From Candidatus Bathyarchaeota archaeon (lineage in GTDB: Archaea; Thermoproteota; Bathyarchaeia; Bathyarchaeales; DTEX01), in assembly GCA_018397055.1 (NCBI GenBank), contig JAGTQS010000027.1:1-12660 (forward strand): 12,660 nt of DNA. The letters are read 5' to 3'. Position numbers and translations under genes: made by a program. The notes beneath the pieces are model-generated. The model was not told the DNA's origin. It saw only the letters and a list, made by a program, of their open reading frames with translations, and searched no databases. Shown one piece after another: positions 1-6,696 of this stretch (within the stretch, counting starts at the first letter, position 1; each line of letters opens with the position of its first letter).

Positions 1-565
1 TTCTGATTTTTTGGCTATCTTGGAGGTGTATTAGTCTTAGCCATTTCTTCTCGCTTTTCCACTCATTTATGCGTGTTCGATCAAGTATGCCTCGTCCAGC
101 AATACGTATGTCTTCAGCGTTTTCGGCATGGATGAGTCCTTCAACAATCGCGCCTTCATCAATGTAGACTGTTTGCCCACTTTCTACGTGTATGTTGCCA
201 GCTTCATGAACCTTGTTTGGCTCAAAATAAATAATGTCTGGATCATTCTTGTCTGGGACACTTTCTTCTGGCGGATTGGCAAAAAGGAAAAGTGGGCGGG
301 TAGCAGGGTCGCGGTTTAATTCAACACTTATTCGGCATGGCTGGTTCAATGAGAATTTTACTTCATTGAATTGAAATGATGGTTTTATGTTCAGGCTAAA
401 AGGGCGTATGTCAACCCACTTTATGTCGCGGTTGGTTTTAATTGTTATTGCACATTCGTCTTCAAAGGTGAATGAGGCAATTGATGCAACTGGAACATCA
501 TAGACGGGTATTTCTTTACCGTCTTTTTTGACCTTAAATGTTTCAGACGGCTTAACACAGCTCAC
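1..565 (-). CDS. Pectin-lyase-fold glycoside hydrolase (GH28/GH49-like), N-terminal part, cut by window edge
   Basis: 188 codons are visible from a GTG at 565-563; the C-terminus lies beyond base 1. A GAGGT Shine-Dalgarno (minus strand, 574-578) lies 8 nt before this GTG. The N-terminal ~100 residues form a beta-rich domain ending in ISVELNRD-x4-RPLFLFANPPE (79-100). Next come a YFEPNKVHEAGNIHVESGQ-like stretch (113-131), TVYIDEGAIVEGLI (132-145) and IRIAGRGILDRTRI (153-166). This order (gel-like domain, 'FANP', 'SGQTVYI..GA.V.G', 'IRI.GRGILD') is what I know from GH49 dextranase/isopullulanase and related GH28-type right-handed beta-helix proteins. The catalytic part lies outside the window, so substrate and activity cannot be judged. 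No signal peptide is visible (start MSCVKPSETF), so the protein may act inside the cell unless the true start is upstream. The fold assignment is fairly secure; the family number is a guess. Confidence 0.65.
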   Translation of the reverse strand, partial: MSCVKPSETFKVKKDGKEIPVYDVPVASIASFTFEDECAITIKTNRDIKWVDIRPFSLNIKPSFQFNEVKFSLNQPCRISVELNRDPATRPLFLFANPPEESVPDKNDPDIIYFEPNKVHEAGNIHVESGQTVYIDEGAIVEGLIHAENAEDIRIAGRGILDRTRINEWKSEKKWLRLIHLQDSQKIR

Positions 566-581
566 CTTTTTCAACCTCTTA

Positions 582-600
582 CTAAAGTTTGGCAAATTTT
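582..600. promoter_or_regulatory. Operator-like site, proximal copy of an inverted pair
   Basis: CTAAAGTTTGGCAAATTTT on the plus strand matches the reverse complement of 697-715 at 18 of 19 positions. Each copy is itself an imperfect palindrome (core TTTGGCAAA). It lies just upstream of the ribosome binding site of the GH-like gene, where a start from the TATA-like CTTTAAAG (minus, 617-624) would fall. A repressor site controlling sugar hydrolase expression is an inference. Confidence 0.45.
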
Positions 601-616
601 TGGCTTTTGCCCATTT

Positions 617-624
617 CTTTAAAG
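617..624 (-). promoter_or_regulatory. TATA-like element for the GH-like gene
   Basis: CTTTAAAG read on the minus strand, ~52 bp before the GTG start. A start site 25 bp downstream would fall at about 590-596, inside the proximal operator-like site. AAATATG (minus, 652-658) is an alternative. The region is A+T-rich, so this is weak. Confidence 0.3.
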
Positions 625-696
625 TATTTTACCAAAATAATGTTAATTTTTCATATTTGGAACTCCATTTTTTGCGTTTTTAATGCTTCCGAAATG

Positions 697-715
697 AAAA
701 TTTGCCAAAGTTTAG
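697..715. promoter_or_regulatory. Operator-like site, distal copy of an inverted pair
   Basis: AAAATTTGCCAAAGTTTAG, inverted relative to 582-600 with one mismatch. The copies are 115 bp apart centre to centre, close to eleven turns of B-DNA, so a looping repressor is geometrically possible. It lies between the stop of the oxidoreductase gene and the start of the GH-like gene. Confidence 0.45.
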
Positions 716-791
716 CTCTTATACTCTTTTTGGGTTACTTCTAGTTATTTTTAACTGATACTTTGAATTTTTGATCAGCCGAAGGACACGA

Positions 792-1787
792 TTAAGCTGT
801 TGCCCTATTGAATAGTTGCGATTTTAGTTTCTCTATGGCGTTTTTTGCCCAGTTGGGATCCTCAAGAAGCGTTCTGCCGATCGCAACAAGATCTGCTTTT
901 CCTTTCTTTATGATACTATCCGCATATTCAATATCTTTGATTCCGCTAACACCAATTACAGGAATCTTCACAACTTTTTTAATTTCTTTTGCGTATGGAA
1001 CAAAATATCCTTGTGTATTTTGGAGTGGTTCTGGGCTTGCTCCGCAAAAGCCTCCTGAAACGTGAATTGTGTCGACGCCTGCTTCTTCCATTTTGACTGC
1101 GAATTTTTTAGAATCCTCAATTTTAATGCCTTTTGGGATAAGGTCAACTGCGCCTAGTCTGTAAGATAGGATTTTACGACCAAGTTTTTGTCTAACGCTT
1201 TTGATTACTTCTAATGGAAATCGCATACGGTTCTCTAGTGAGCCGCCATAAATGTCATTGCGTCTGTTGGTGAGTGGTGAGAAAAACTGGTTCAATAGAA
1301 AGCCATGACAGCCATGAAGCTCTACACCATCAAAATCTGCTTTTACAGCTCTTTCCGTAGCTGAGGCGAAGGCTTTTTCTAGGTTGTTGATTTCATCTAC
1401 TTTTAATTCTCTTGCTCCGTTCAGTGGTGAAGGGGCAACGGGTTGCGTTCCAGTTATTTGCGGATTTGTTGATTTTCCAGCATGATTTATTTGGATAATG
1501 GTAGATGCCCCTGTTTTATGGATGTTTTGTGCAAGATTTTTTAGTCCTTGAATTAAGTTGTCGTTGTGTATACCTAGTTGGTTTGAACTTAGTTTTCCTT
1601 CAATTGTTACGTAACTGTGTTCGATGATGACTAATCCTAATGCCTCTGACCTTTGAATATAGTGTTTAATCAGTTCTTCAGTTACAACCCCCTCATTAGT
1701 AGCAAGACCTACACTCATAGGTGGCATCACAAGCCGATTTCTAAGGGTCACATCTCGTATCGTTATAGGATTAAGAATTCCAGCCAT
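792..1787 (-). CDS. Old Yellow Enzyme family FMN-dependent oxidoreductase
   Basis: 331 residues, the length of a single-domain OYE/YqjM-type TIM barrel. The C-terminal iron-sulfur and NAD-binding domains of 2,4-dienoyl-CoA reductase-type members are absent. Family motifs in order: LRNRLVMPPM (16-24), QINHAGK (99-105), FDGVELHGCHGFLLNQFFSP (152-171), NRRNDIYGGSLENRMRFPLEV (174-194), IPVIGVSGI (275-283) and ADLVAIGRTLLEDP (298-311, FMN phosphate loop). H158 and H161 are the substrate-anion pair. Known members reduce activated C=C bonds of enones or enoates using NAD(P)H; the substrate here is unknown. The residue two after the second His, normally the proton-donating Tyr (HGY), is Phe163. The start at 1787 fits the family N-terminus, though no strong Shine-Dalgarno precedes it. 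The gene appears to stand alone, with its own promoter at about 1830-1837. Confidence 0.9.
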   Translation of the reverse strand: MAGILNPITIRDVTLRNRLVMPPMSVGLATNEGVVTEELIKHYIQRSEALGLVIIEHSYVTIEGKLSSNQLGIHNDNLIQGLKNLAQNIHKTGASTIIQINHAGKSTNPQITGTQPVAPSPLNGARELKVDEINNLEKAFASATERAVKADFDGVELHGCHGFLLNQFFSPLTNRRNDIYGGSLENRMRFPLEVIKSVRQKLGRKILSYRLGAVDLIPKGIKIEDSKKFAVKMEEAGVDTIHVSGGFCGASPEPLQNTQGYFVPYAKEIKKVVKIPVIGVSGIKDIEYADSIIKKGKADLVAIGRTLLEDPNWAKNAIEKLKSQLFNRATA

Positions 1788-1823
1788 TTAGGTCATCTTC
1801 TTTTTTAGATAATTAGTGGTGTC

Positions 1824-1841
1824 AACATTTCATATAATGTT
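1824..1841 (-). promoter_or_regulatory. Promoter (TATA) with overlapping dyad for the oxidoreductase gene
   Basis: TTATATGA on the minus strand (1837-1830) lies about 46 bp before the ATG, predicting a start near 1807 and a ~20-nt leader. It is embedded in a perfect 6-6-6 dyad, AACATT-TCATAT-AATGTT. A regulator bound here would cover the TATA box. This is a sequence observation with inferred function. Confidence 0.45.
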
Positions 1842-1960
1842 TTATTGTAATTAACACGTTTTTCATTAGGGTCGAAAAACGGTTGCGCATTAGACGATTT
1901 ATCTAAAATCTATACAATTACATAGAAATGTCATGAGCACGAATTTTTTTTTCCGTGGTT

Positions 1961-1980
1961 CATATTTTTTAAAAAATATG
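1961..1980. repeat. Perfect 20-bp A/T palindrome
   Basis: CATATTTTTTAAAAAATATG is its own reverse complement. It lies 15 bp past the stop of the ECF S-component gene. On the minus strand it contains a T6 run, so it may help transcript termination. It may also be a cruciform or a binding site. The rest of 1788-1994 is A+T-rich and shows no gene. Confidence 0.5.
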
Positions 1981-1994
1981 TACTTGCTATTTTC

Positions 1995-2687
1995 TTAGCT
2001 TAGTGGTTGGTTAAGTTCAGGGATTTTTCTTAGTGATGCGACTAATGGTGCTCCTAATAGGGATAACACGATCAGAACGAGTATGTCTTCGATGAATGAG
2101 TCTGCGGCTCCTAGGATAAATGCCGAGTACACTATTTCTTCGGTCCATCCTAATATCGTGTAGAAGTCTAGGGGAACGAGGAGGAAAATTCTTGTTAACG
2201 CGTCAGTTACGGTTCCGATGAACCCAATTAAGGGAACCATCAGGGGCAATAGGCGGTTGTCTTCTTGGGAAAGTTTGCCGCACAGTAGCGCCACTGGAAC
2301 CGCAAGTACCAGTGCGACTAGTATGTCCATGATTGCCCATAGTGGAAGCTGGCGTCCAAGCGGGTGGATGAAGTAGGCTCCCAGCATTAAGCCGTAGATT
2401 GCGAGGACGGGCTGCCACTGTTTCTTTATTAGAAATCCGCATGTCATGACGCCTACGGGTTCAGCGATGATGCCGAACATCCATAGGTCAGTGGGTTTGG
2501 CGACCCGTGCGGCTAGGCTTCCAAGAAGGGCGGAGGCGAAACCTATGTATGGTCCTAGGATTACGCCTTCGATGGGTTCTAAGTATATGCTCCAGCTTCG
2601 CCATAGGTCAACTGACCACAGGTATAGTACGGCGTGTAAAGAGGCGAAGACGCTTATGACTGCGACTGTTTTTGATGAAACCTTCAT
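1995..2687 (-). CDS. ECF transporter S component (membrane vitamin/metabolite-binding subunit)
   Basis: 230 residues and very hydrophobic, with about six membrane segments (roughly 7-27, 41-62, 68-87, 93-110, 115-136, 145-170) and possibly a further one near 198-216. The first helix carries AxxxA (A15-SLH-A19), the motif known in S components for contact with EcfT. The second segment has GVILGPYIGFASALLGSLAA, the glycine/proline-rich pattern common in these proteins. S components bind a micronutrient with high affinity and share an EcfA/EcfA'/EcfT energising module. No such genes are in the window, so this would be a solitary S component using a module encoded elsewhere. The sequence does not reveal the ligand. 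Start ATG 2687 is chosen because the first helix follows directly. No strong Shine-Dalgarno is visible, but a TATA element lies at 2735-2744. Confidence 0.72.
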   Translation of the reverse strand: MKVSSKTVAVISVFASLHAVLYLWSVDLWRSWSIYLEPIEGVILGPYIGFASALLGSLAARVAKPTDLWMFGIIAEPVGVMTCGFLIKKQWQPVLAIYGLMLGAYFIHPLGRQLPLWAIMDILVALVLAVPVALLCGKLSQEDNRLLPLMVPLIGFIGTVTDALTRIFLLVPLDFYTILGWTEEIVYSAFILGAADSFIEDILVLIVLSLLGAPLVASLRKIPELNQPLS

Positions 2688-2696
2688 TTCTAAGGT

Positions 2697-2756
2697 CGTA
2701 AGCTATCTTTAGGTCATGGGATAAATCGTTTTCGCTTATAATGTGTGCAGCTTACG
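2697..2756 (-). promoter_or_regulatory. Promoter of the S-component gene, flanked by an 8-bp inverted repeat
   Basis: CATTATAAGC on the minus strand (2744-2735) is a good TATA element, about 50 bp before the ATG. It lies between CGTAAGCT (2697-2704) and AGCTTACG (2749-2756), exact reverse complements 44 bp apart. They could be two half-operators or, in RNA, a leader hairpin, although the outer arm lies upstream of the predicted start. No known riboswitch was recognised in the short leader. Confidence 0.4.
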
Positions 2757-2875
2757 TTGTTTATGTAAAAGCCAGAGTTTCTTTTTTGTTTCAGCGGACT
2801 GCCTGTTTTTCAATGTTTCTTTTGGTTTTTGATTTGAACAGAATAGATGTGCTCTAAGTTGATGAGGGGGGAGGA

Positions 2876-2883
2876 TATATATA
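2876..2883 (+). promoter_or_regulatory. Strong TATA element without an assigned gene
   Basis: TATATATA preceded by a purine-rich GGGGGGAGGA stretch resembling a BRE. A start near 2905 would give a transcript of ~45 nt before the T8 run at 2943-2950, or a longer one towards the structured block at 3068. A second element, TTTATATAG (2952-2960), follows. The gap 2688-3067 has no convincing protein gene. Confidence 0.35.
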
Positions 2884-3067
2884 GTCGGGTCAGCTTTCTT
2901 GACCATCCGCCCTGTTTCGTGGTTGTTCCGTGCACCTGGAAATTTTTTTTCTTTATATAGGCTCTGTGAAAACAATGTGGAACTGTGGATTAGAATAGTT
3001 GGCTTGATTTTTTCGTCGTTTTTTGTTTAGAAAATCTGTTGGTTTCTATTTGGGTTTGTTTTTTTAT

Positions 3068-3276
3068 CGTGGGCGTAGTTGTGTTCCGCGCAACTAACAC
3101 TCAGCATCATCGCAGAGAGCGGGCACGCCCTTCTCAGCTAAGCTCTCTCTAACGCGGCTTTCTGACGCCCACGCCCACCGTGTCCCGCTTCTGGGTAAAC
3201 TCTTCTTCACTGAAGGATGAGGATTCATCCGTCTTTGTTGAGTCCGTCTAGGCGGGCTCATGTTGAGTCTGGTGGG
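3068..3276. ncRNA. Putative structured RNA of unknown family, two abutting domains
   Basis: A GC-rich block inside an A+T-rich gap with dense, nested complementarity. Domain A (3068-3173) is closed by a 9-bp perfect helix, CGTGGGCGT (3068-3076) with ACGCCCACG (3165-3173). It contains hairpins AGTTG/CAACT (3077-3081/3091-3095) and AGAGAGC/GCTCTCT (3114-3120/3142-3148). Domain B starts at the next base and is closed by CCCACC/GGTGGG (3174-3179/3271-3276). It contains GGATGA/TCATCC (3215-3220/3225-3230) and TGAGTCCG/CGGGCTCA (3239-3246/3253-3260). No long ORF crosses it. I looked for SRP RNA (GGAAG...AGCAGCC), RNase P RNA (GAGGAAAGTCC / ACAGAA), tRNA and 5S signatures and found none convincing. 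Strand is undecided: on the minus strand it would follow pheT by ~85 nt. Structure is seen; an RNA product is inferred. Confidence 0.5.
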
Positions 3277-3340
3277 ATTGGATCAGCTCATGTCATCGCT
3301 AATTAGAAAAGTGAAATGGTTTTCAAATAAGCATTTCTTT

Positions 3341-3358
3341 CTTGATTTTTCATTCAAG
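3341..3358 (-). terminator. Small hairpin just after the pheT stop
   Basis: CTTGA (3341-3345) pairs with TCAAG (3354-3358), beginning two bases past the pheT stop on the minus strand. No T-run follows it on that strand, so a terminator role is weakly supported. Confidence 0.2.
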
Positions 3359-3359
3359 T

Positions 3360-5057
3360 TTAGGGCTTAGAAAAAATGTGTTGCCTAACTTTATTGATGT
3401 TTATTTCGAAGGCTGCAGCTGGGTTTTCAAGACCCCAGTTTTGTAGCACTTGTGGGTGGATTTCGCCGATGATTCCGATTTCTTTTTCTCCGATGATTAT
3501 TTTTCCAGCTCTTCCTTGAATGAAGCTTTCGTGGCTCTCTTCTCTTAACGAATATGGAGCTCCAAGATTTGTAAGTAAGGCGTCTAGAAACGATTTTGCC
3601 TCGGTGAAGCTTGCGTTTGCGTGGATTGTTACGCAGGCTAAAGTTTCGATGTCGTCCGTCTTGTTTTCTTTTTGCTCGTTGTGAACTACGCAGTGTCCTA
3701 CTTCGAAAACCTTCTGCGGGTAATCCACATGGGTGTTGTGGCTTAAAAATTCCATGAGGCTTGGAAGAAGCCAGTTTCTAAGGCAAGTCATGGAAGATAA
3801 CCTTGGGTTGGCAATCTCTACGACTCTTTGTGACTTAACATTCATCTTTGTAAACAAAGTCTCAGGGGAAGACATGATGAACGTTAGAATCTCCTGAAAG
3901 CCAAGTCCAACCATCAACTCTCTTACGACGTCTCTGAATTCAGCCTCATTTGACAAGCCTCCAATTGTTAGCTGCCTTGGCCATTGCTGCTGGATTTTAT
4001 TATAGTTGTATGCTATGGCGATGTCTTCAACGATGTCTATGGGGTGAAGAACGTCAACACGGTAACATGGAACCTTCACGACCAAACTGTTCTTAGACGC
4101 CTTCATAACACCGTATCGAGCCTTGCCTAAAAGTTCCCTAATTTCTTTCAGGGTAAACTGTATTCCAATAACCTTCATAACGTAGTCTAAACCAAGTTCA
4201 AAGGTTTCTCCCTTCAAGTTGGGAGTTGTCATGCTTCTGATGTTTCCGTACGGATACTGGATTTTCGCTGAATAAATTTTTCCGCCGCGGTCAGCTAACG
4301 CAAGCGTAACGTTCGTCAAGGTATTCTGAACTGTCTCAACAGATGTGCCTGTAACCTCAACAAGCACGTTTTCCGTACTAGGCGTGACGTGCCCCAAATC
4401 GTTAGAATTAATTATTGGCGGAAAAGAGAGAACATTGTTCGCCGAGTCCATGAAAATTGGCCACACAGGAAAGCGCTGAACAATGTGCCCGTACTCAATT
4501 CCTTTAGGGTGCTTTTTCAATATTTCCCTCAAAGTCAGTTTTTCGTCGAAATCAAGTGGAACAAAGCTTACTTCATCTGGTTTCGCAACTCCGTACCTAA
4601 GTGGGGGGCTGATTAAATCGTAGTCATACAGCCCAATAGATGTTCTTCTCCTGTTTCTCCCATACGTTTGATCCATTTTGTCTTGGAAATGCATCATTTG
4701 GCGAATAGCAGTGTCAGTAAGCCTTACTCCTTTAACCACGGAGCACGCAATGTAGGGACGAATCTTCTTCAGCTTCGAGTCCACCTGAACTGTAACGCCT
4801 GATCTTCCTTCGACGTGATAGTCCTTGAATCCTCTTTCAAGTCCCAAATATCCACGTAAGGCTCTGGCTATTCCCTCTACGCTCCATATGTCGGCGCGAT
4901 TGCTGTCTTTGAGTTCTATTCGGATTTCGTTTGACTCGATGCCTTTTGCTTCGCCTTTGATGTACGATAGTACCTCGTTTAGTTTCTCTTCCTCTCGAGG
5001 CAACTGTGTGCCAAGCAGCAACTCTAAGTCTTCTAGGTCAACCTCAACCGTCGGCAT
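3360..5057 (-). CDS. pheT: Phenylalanine--tRNA ligase beta subunit, archaeal type
   Basis: 565 residues, normal for the archaeal/eukaryal beta subunit. It pairs with PheS to form the (alpha-beta)2 enzyme that charges tRNA-Phe in the cytoplasm. The start MPTVEVDLEDLELLLG at 5057 is the family N-terminus; a frame extension to 5084 is rejected because it runs into pheS. Domains: B1-like N-terminus (~1-90); B3/B4 editing domain (~110-270) with SFPPIINSNDLGHVTPSTEN (211-230) and VLVEVTGTS (231-239), the site clearing Tyr-tRNA-Phe in the family; B5 (~280-355) with YRVDVLHPIDIVEDIAIAY (332-350); and a catalytic-like but inactive class II domain (~365-565). The ATG shares one base with the pheS stop (TAATG), and GGAGATGG just upstream can serve as Shine-Dalgarno, so translation is probably coupled. 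Nothing looks truncated. Confidence 0.95.
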   Translation of the reverse strand: MPTVEVDLEDLELLLGTQLPREEEKLNEVLSYIKGEAKGIESNEIRIELKDSNRADIWSVEGIARALRGYLGLERGFKDYHVEGRSGVTVQVDSKLKKIRPYIACSVVKGVRLTDTAIRQMMHFQDKMDQTYGRNRRRTSIGLYDYDLISPPLRYGVAKPDEVSFVPLDFDEKLTLREILKKHPKGIEYGHIVQRFPVWPIFMDSANNVLSFPPIINSNDLGHVTPSTENVLVEVTGTSVETVQNTLTNVTLALADRGGKIYSAKIQYPYGNIRSMTTPNLKGETFELGLDYVMKVIGIQFTLKEIRELLGKARYGVMKASKNSLVVKVPCYRVDVLHPIDIVEDIAIAYNYNKIQQQWPRQLTIGGLSNEAEFRDVVRELMVGLGFQEILTFIMSSPETLFTKMNVKSQRVVEIANPRLSSMTCLRNWLLPSLMEFLSHNTHVDYPQKVFEVGHCVVHNEQKENKTDDIETLACVTIHANASFTEAKSFLDALLTNLGAPYSLREESHESFIQGRAGKIIIGEKEIGIIGEIHPQVLQNWGLENPAAAFEININKVRQHIFSKP

Positions 5058-6568
5058 TAAACCATCTCCACGCGTCTCAGCCAATCAAGGTTTTGCGAAA
5101 AAAGGTAGCGGATGTCGTCTATTTCCGCCTTCATCATGAACAATCTGTCAACACCAAGCCCCCAAGCTAGCACAGGCACATCTATACCTAAAGGAAGCGT
5201 AAGTTCTGGGCGAAAAATTCCTGAGCCACCAAACTCCATCCACCCGTACCCCTTCTTATAGGCAACAAGTTCAACGCTTGGTTCGGTGAACGGAAAATAG
5301 TCTGGGCGATACTTGACCTTATCTGCGCCGGCGACGTCCTTTGCGAATTTTTCCAAAACGCCAAGCAAGTTAACGAGCGTAAGGTCCTCACCAAGAATTA
5401 TGCCCTCGACTTGGTTGAACTCCGTAAGATGGGTTTTGTCAATTACGTCTGGACGGAAACACCGAGCTATCGCGAAATATTTACCTGGCACCTCAAGGTC
5501 TTCCCTAATCAGCATTCTCGCACTAGCAGCGGTTGTTTGGCTACGCAACATCAAACGTGCAGCTTCAAGCGTTGAGAAAGCGTAACCCCAACCTTTTGAA
5601 CCGGTTTTCCACCCGTTTTCATGCGTTTTTTTAACCTTTTCTAAGAAATGTTGATACCGCTCAAGACTGCCACGTTCTGGGTCTTTAATGAAATACATGT
5701 CGTGGACTTCTCTGGCGGGATGGTCTTGAGGCATAAATAGTCCGTCGCAGTTGAAGAAGCTAAGCTCAACAGTTGGGCCGGTCATCTCTTTGAACCCTAG
5801 AGCTACGAGTTTCCTTTTCAGATCGTCCAGAAACCTCAAATACGGATGTTTTTTTCCAGGCCAAGTGCTTGCCACAGGCGCCTGGATGTTGTAGGCTCGA
5901 AGCTTAGTTTCCCTCCACTTTCCAGTGACCAGCATCTCAGGAGTCAGTTGACTTACTTCTTTTACAGTTTCGACGCCTCTTTTAACCAAGTCCCATCCGG
6001 CCTTGGAAAGCTCAAGTTCTCTTTCTGTTTCGACGTGAACGTCAACAATTTTTCTTCTTTTAAGAACCTCAACAGCGTCTTTCAGCTCCCCGTCAAGAGC
6101 CTCAAGGGTTACGGATCCCTTTTCCTTCAACAAAGACAAAAGTTTTTCATCTGAACCTTCAACTGGTTCTTTTAACAGTTTTAGCTTTCTAGTTTCCTTA
6201 TCTATTGCGGCCCATCCCTTCCGGTTTAACCAACCCAAAGTTATAACCTTAACAGATTCATCTAAAGACGCTGCTCTGAGAACCTGATCTATGTCTCCTT
6301 CTCCTCCCATTTTCACTAATTCTTTTACAACACGTCTTTCAGGTAATCCTTGATCCGCGTACATTTTGCCTTCTTCATTGAGAACAATTTTTGTGCTTCT
6401 TTTTTCTTTAACCAGAACAAGATTTTGGGACTCCAAAAACAGAACAGCGCGCATAATCGCAGAAGGGTCCAGTTCACTTGCACGCGCAATTTCGCCGACC
6501 GATAAACGTCCACCAGCATTACCTAAAGCAATCAATGTTTTACTTTCGTTCTCGCGAAGTTGACTCAT
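5057..6568 (-). CDS. pheS: Phenylalanine--tRNA ligase alpha subunit, archaeal type
   Basis: 503 residues, the long archaeal/eukaryal form. The N-terminal ~1-200 carries winged-helix modules (for example RLSVGEIARASELDPSAIMR, 21-40, and two more weakly related repeats to ~195) that in relatives contact DNA or tRNA. The class II catalytic core (~215-503) has GPTVELSFFNCDGLFMPQDHP (264-284), RSQTTAASARML (342-353), motif 2 around FRPDVIDKTHLTEFNQVEG (371-389), FPFTEPSVELVAY (425-437, Phe pocket region), GGSGIFRPELT (447-457) and motif 3 AWGLGVDRLFMM (468-479) with the conserved Arg. The enzyme activates Phe with ATP and, with PheT, charges tRNA-Phe. It is the first gene of a two-gene operon (start ATG 6568). 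The upstream gap 6569-6696 holds a possible TATA element near 6647-6655. Confidence 0.96.
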   Translation of the reverse strand: MSQLRENESKTLIALGNAGGRLSVGEIARASELDPSAIMRAVLFLESQNLVLVKEKRSTKIVLNEEGKMYADQGLPERRVVKELVKMGGEGDIDQVLRAASLDESVKVITLGWLNRKGWAAIDKETRKLKLLKEPVEGSDEKLLSLLKEKGSVTLEALDGELKDAVEVLKRRKIVDVHVETERELELSKAGWDLVKRGVETVKEVSQLTPEMLVTGKWRETKLRAYNIQAPVASTWPGKKHPYLRFLDDLKRKLVALGFKEMTGPTVELSFFNCDGLFMPQDHPAREVHDMYFIKDPERGSLERYQHFLEKVKKTHENGWKTGSKGWGYAFSTLEAARLMLRSQTTAASARMLIREDLEVPGKYFAIARCFRPDVIDKTHLTEFNQVEGIILGEDLTLVNLLGVLEKFAKDVAGADKVKYRPDYFPFTEPSVELVAYKKGYGWMEFGGSGIFRPELTLPLGIDVPVLAWGLGVDRLFMMKAEIDDIRYLFSQNLDWLRRVEMV

Positions 6569-6612
6569 GCCTCAGCCTTCCCTTTGCCAATACAAGTGGT
6601 TAAAGAGACCTT

Positions 6613-6684
6613 TGTTCAACGAACCCTAACTAATAATTCATGTTACATTAATAAGTCTTAGTCGGAGAAACAGTGAGTTGAACA
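6613..6684 (-). promoter_or_regulatory. Probable pheST promoter region with an 8-bp inverted repeat
   Basis: TTATTAATG read on the minus strand (6655-6647) is a TATA-like element ~80 bp before the pheS ATG, predicting a leader of ~55-60 nt. TGTTCAAC (6613-6620) and GTTGAACA (6677-6684) are exact reverse complements flanking it. An 8-bp match in ~130 bp can arise by chance, so regulation is only suggested. Confidence 0.3.
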
Positions 6685-6696
6685 TTTTTTAGTTCT

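Noticed and set aside
128..319. Plus-strand 63-residue ORF
   Set aside because: It lies opposite the GH-like gene, which has clear family motifs and a ribosome site; the plus-strand translation has no recognisable pattern.
2827..2836. GTTCAAATC on the minus strand as a tRNA T-loop
   Set aside because: The flanking bases do not form a T stem and no acceptor or anticodon arm fits around it.
2736..2975. Minus-strand 79-residue ORF in the gap upstream of the S-component gene
   Set aside because: It overlaps the S-component promoter and two TATA elements, has a random-looking basic composition and no ribosome binding site.
3180..3205. GGTAAACTC within the structured block as an RNase P RNA signature
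   Set aside because: The universally conserved P4 partners (GAGGAAAGTCC and ACAGAA) are absent on both strands.
5057..5084. Longer pheT start (nine extra residues)
   Set aside because: It would overlap the end of pheS, and the family N-terminus MPTVEVDLEDLE begins at 5057 with a good ribosome site.
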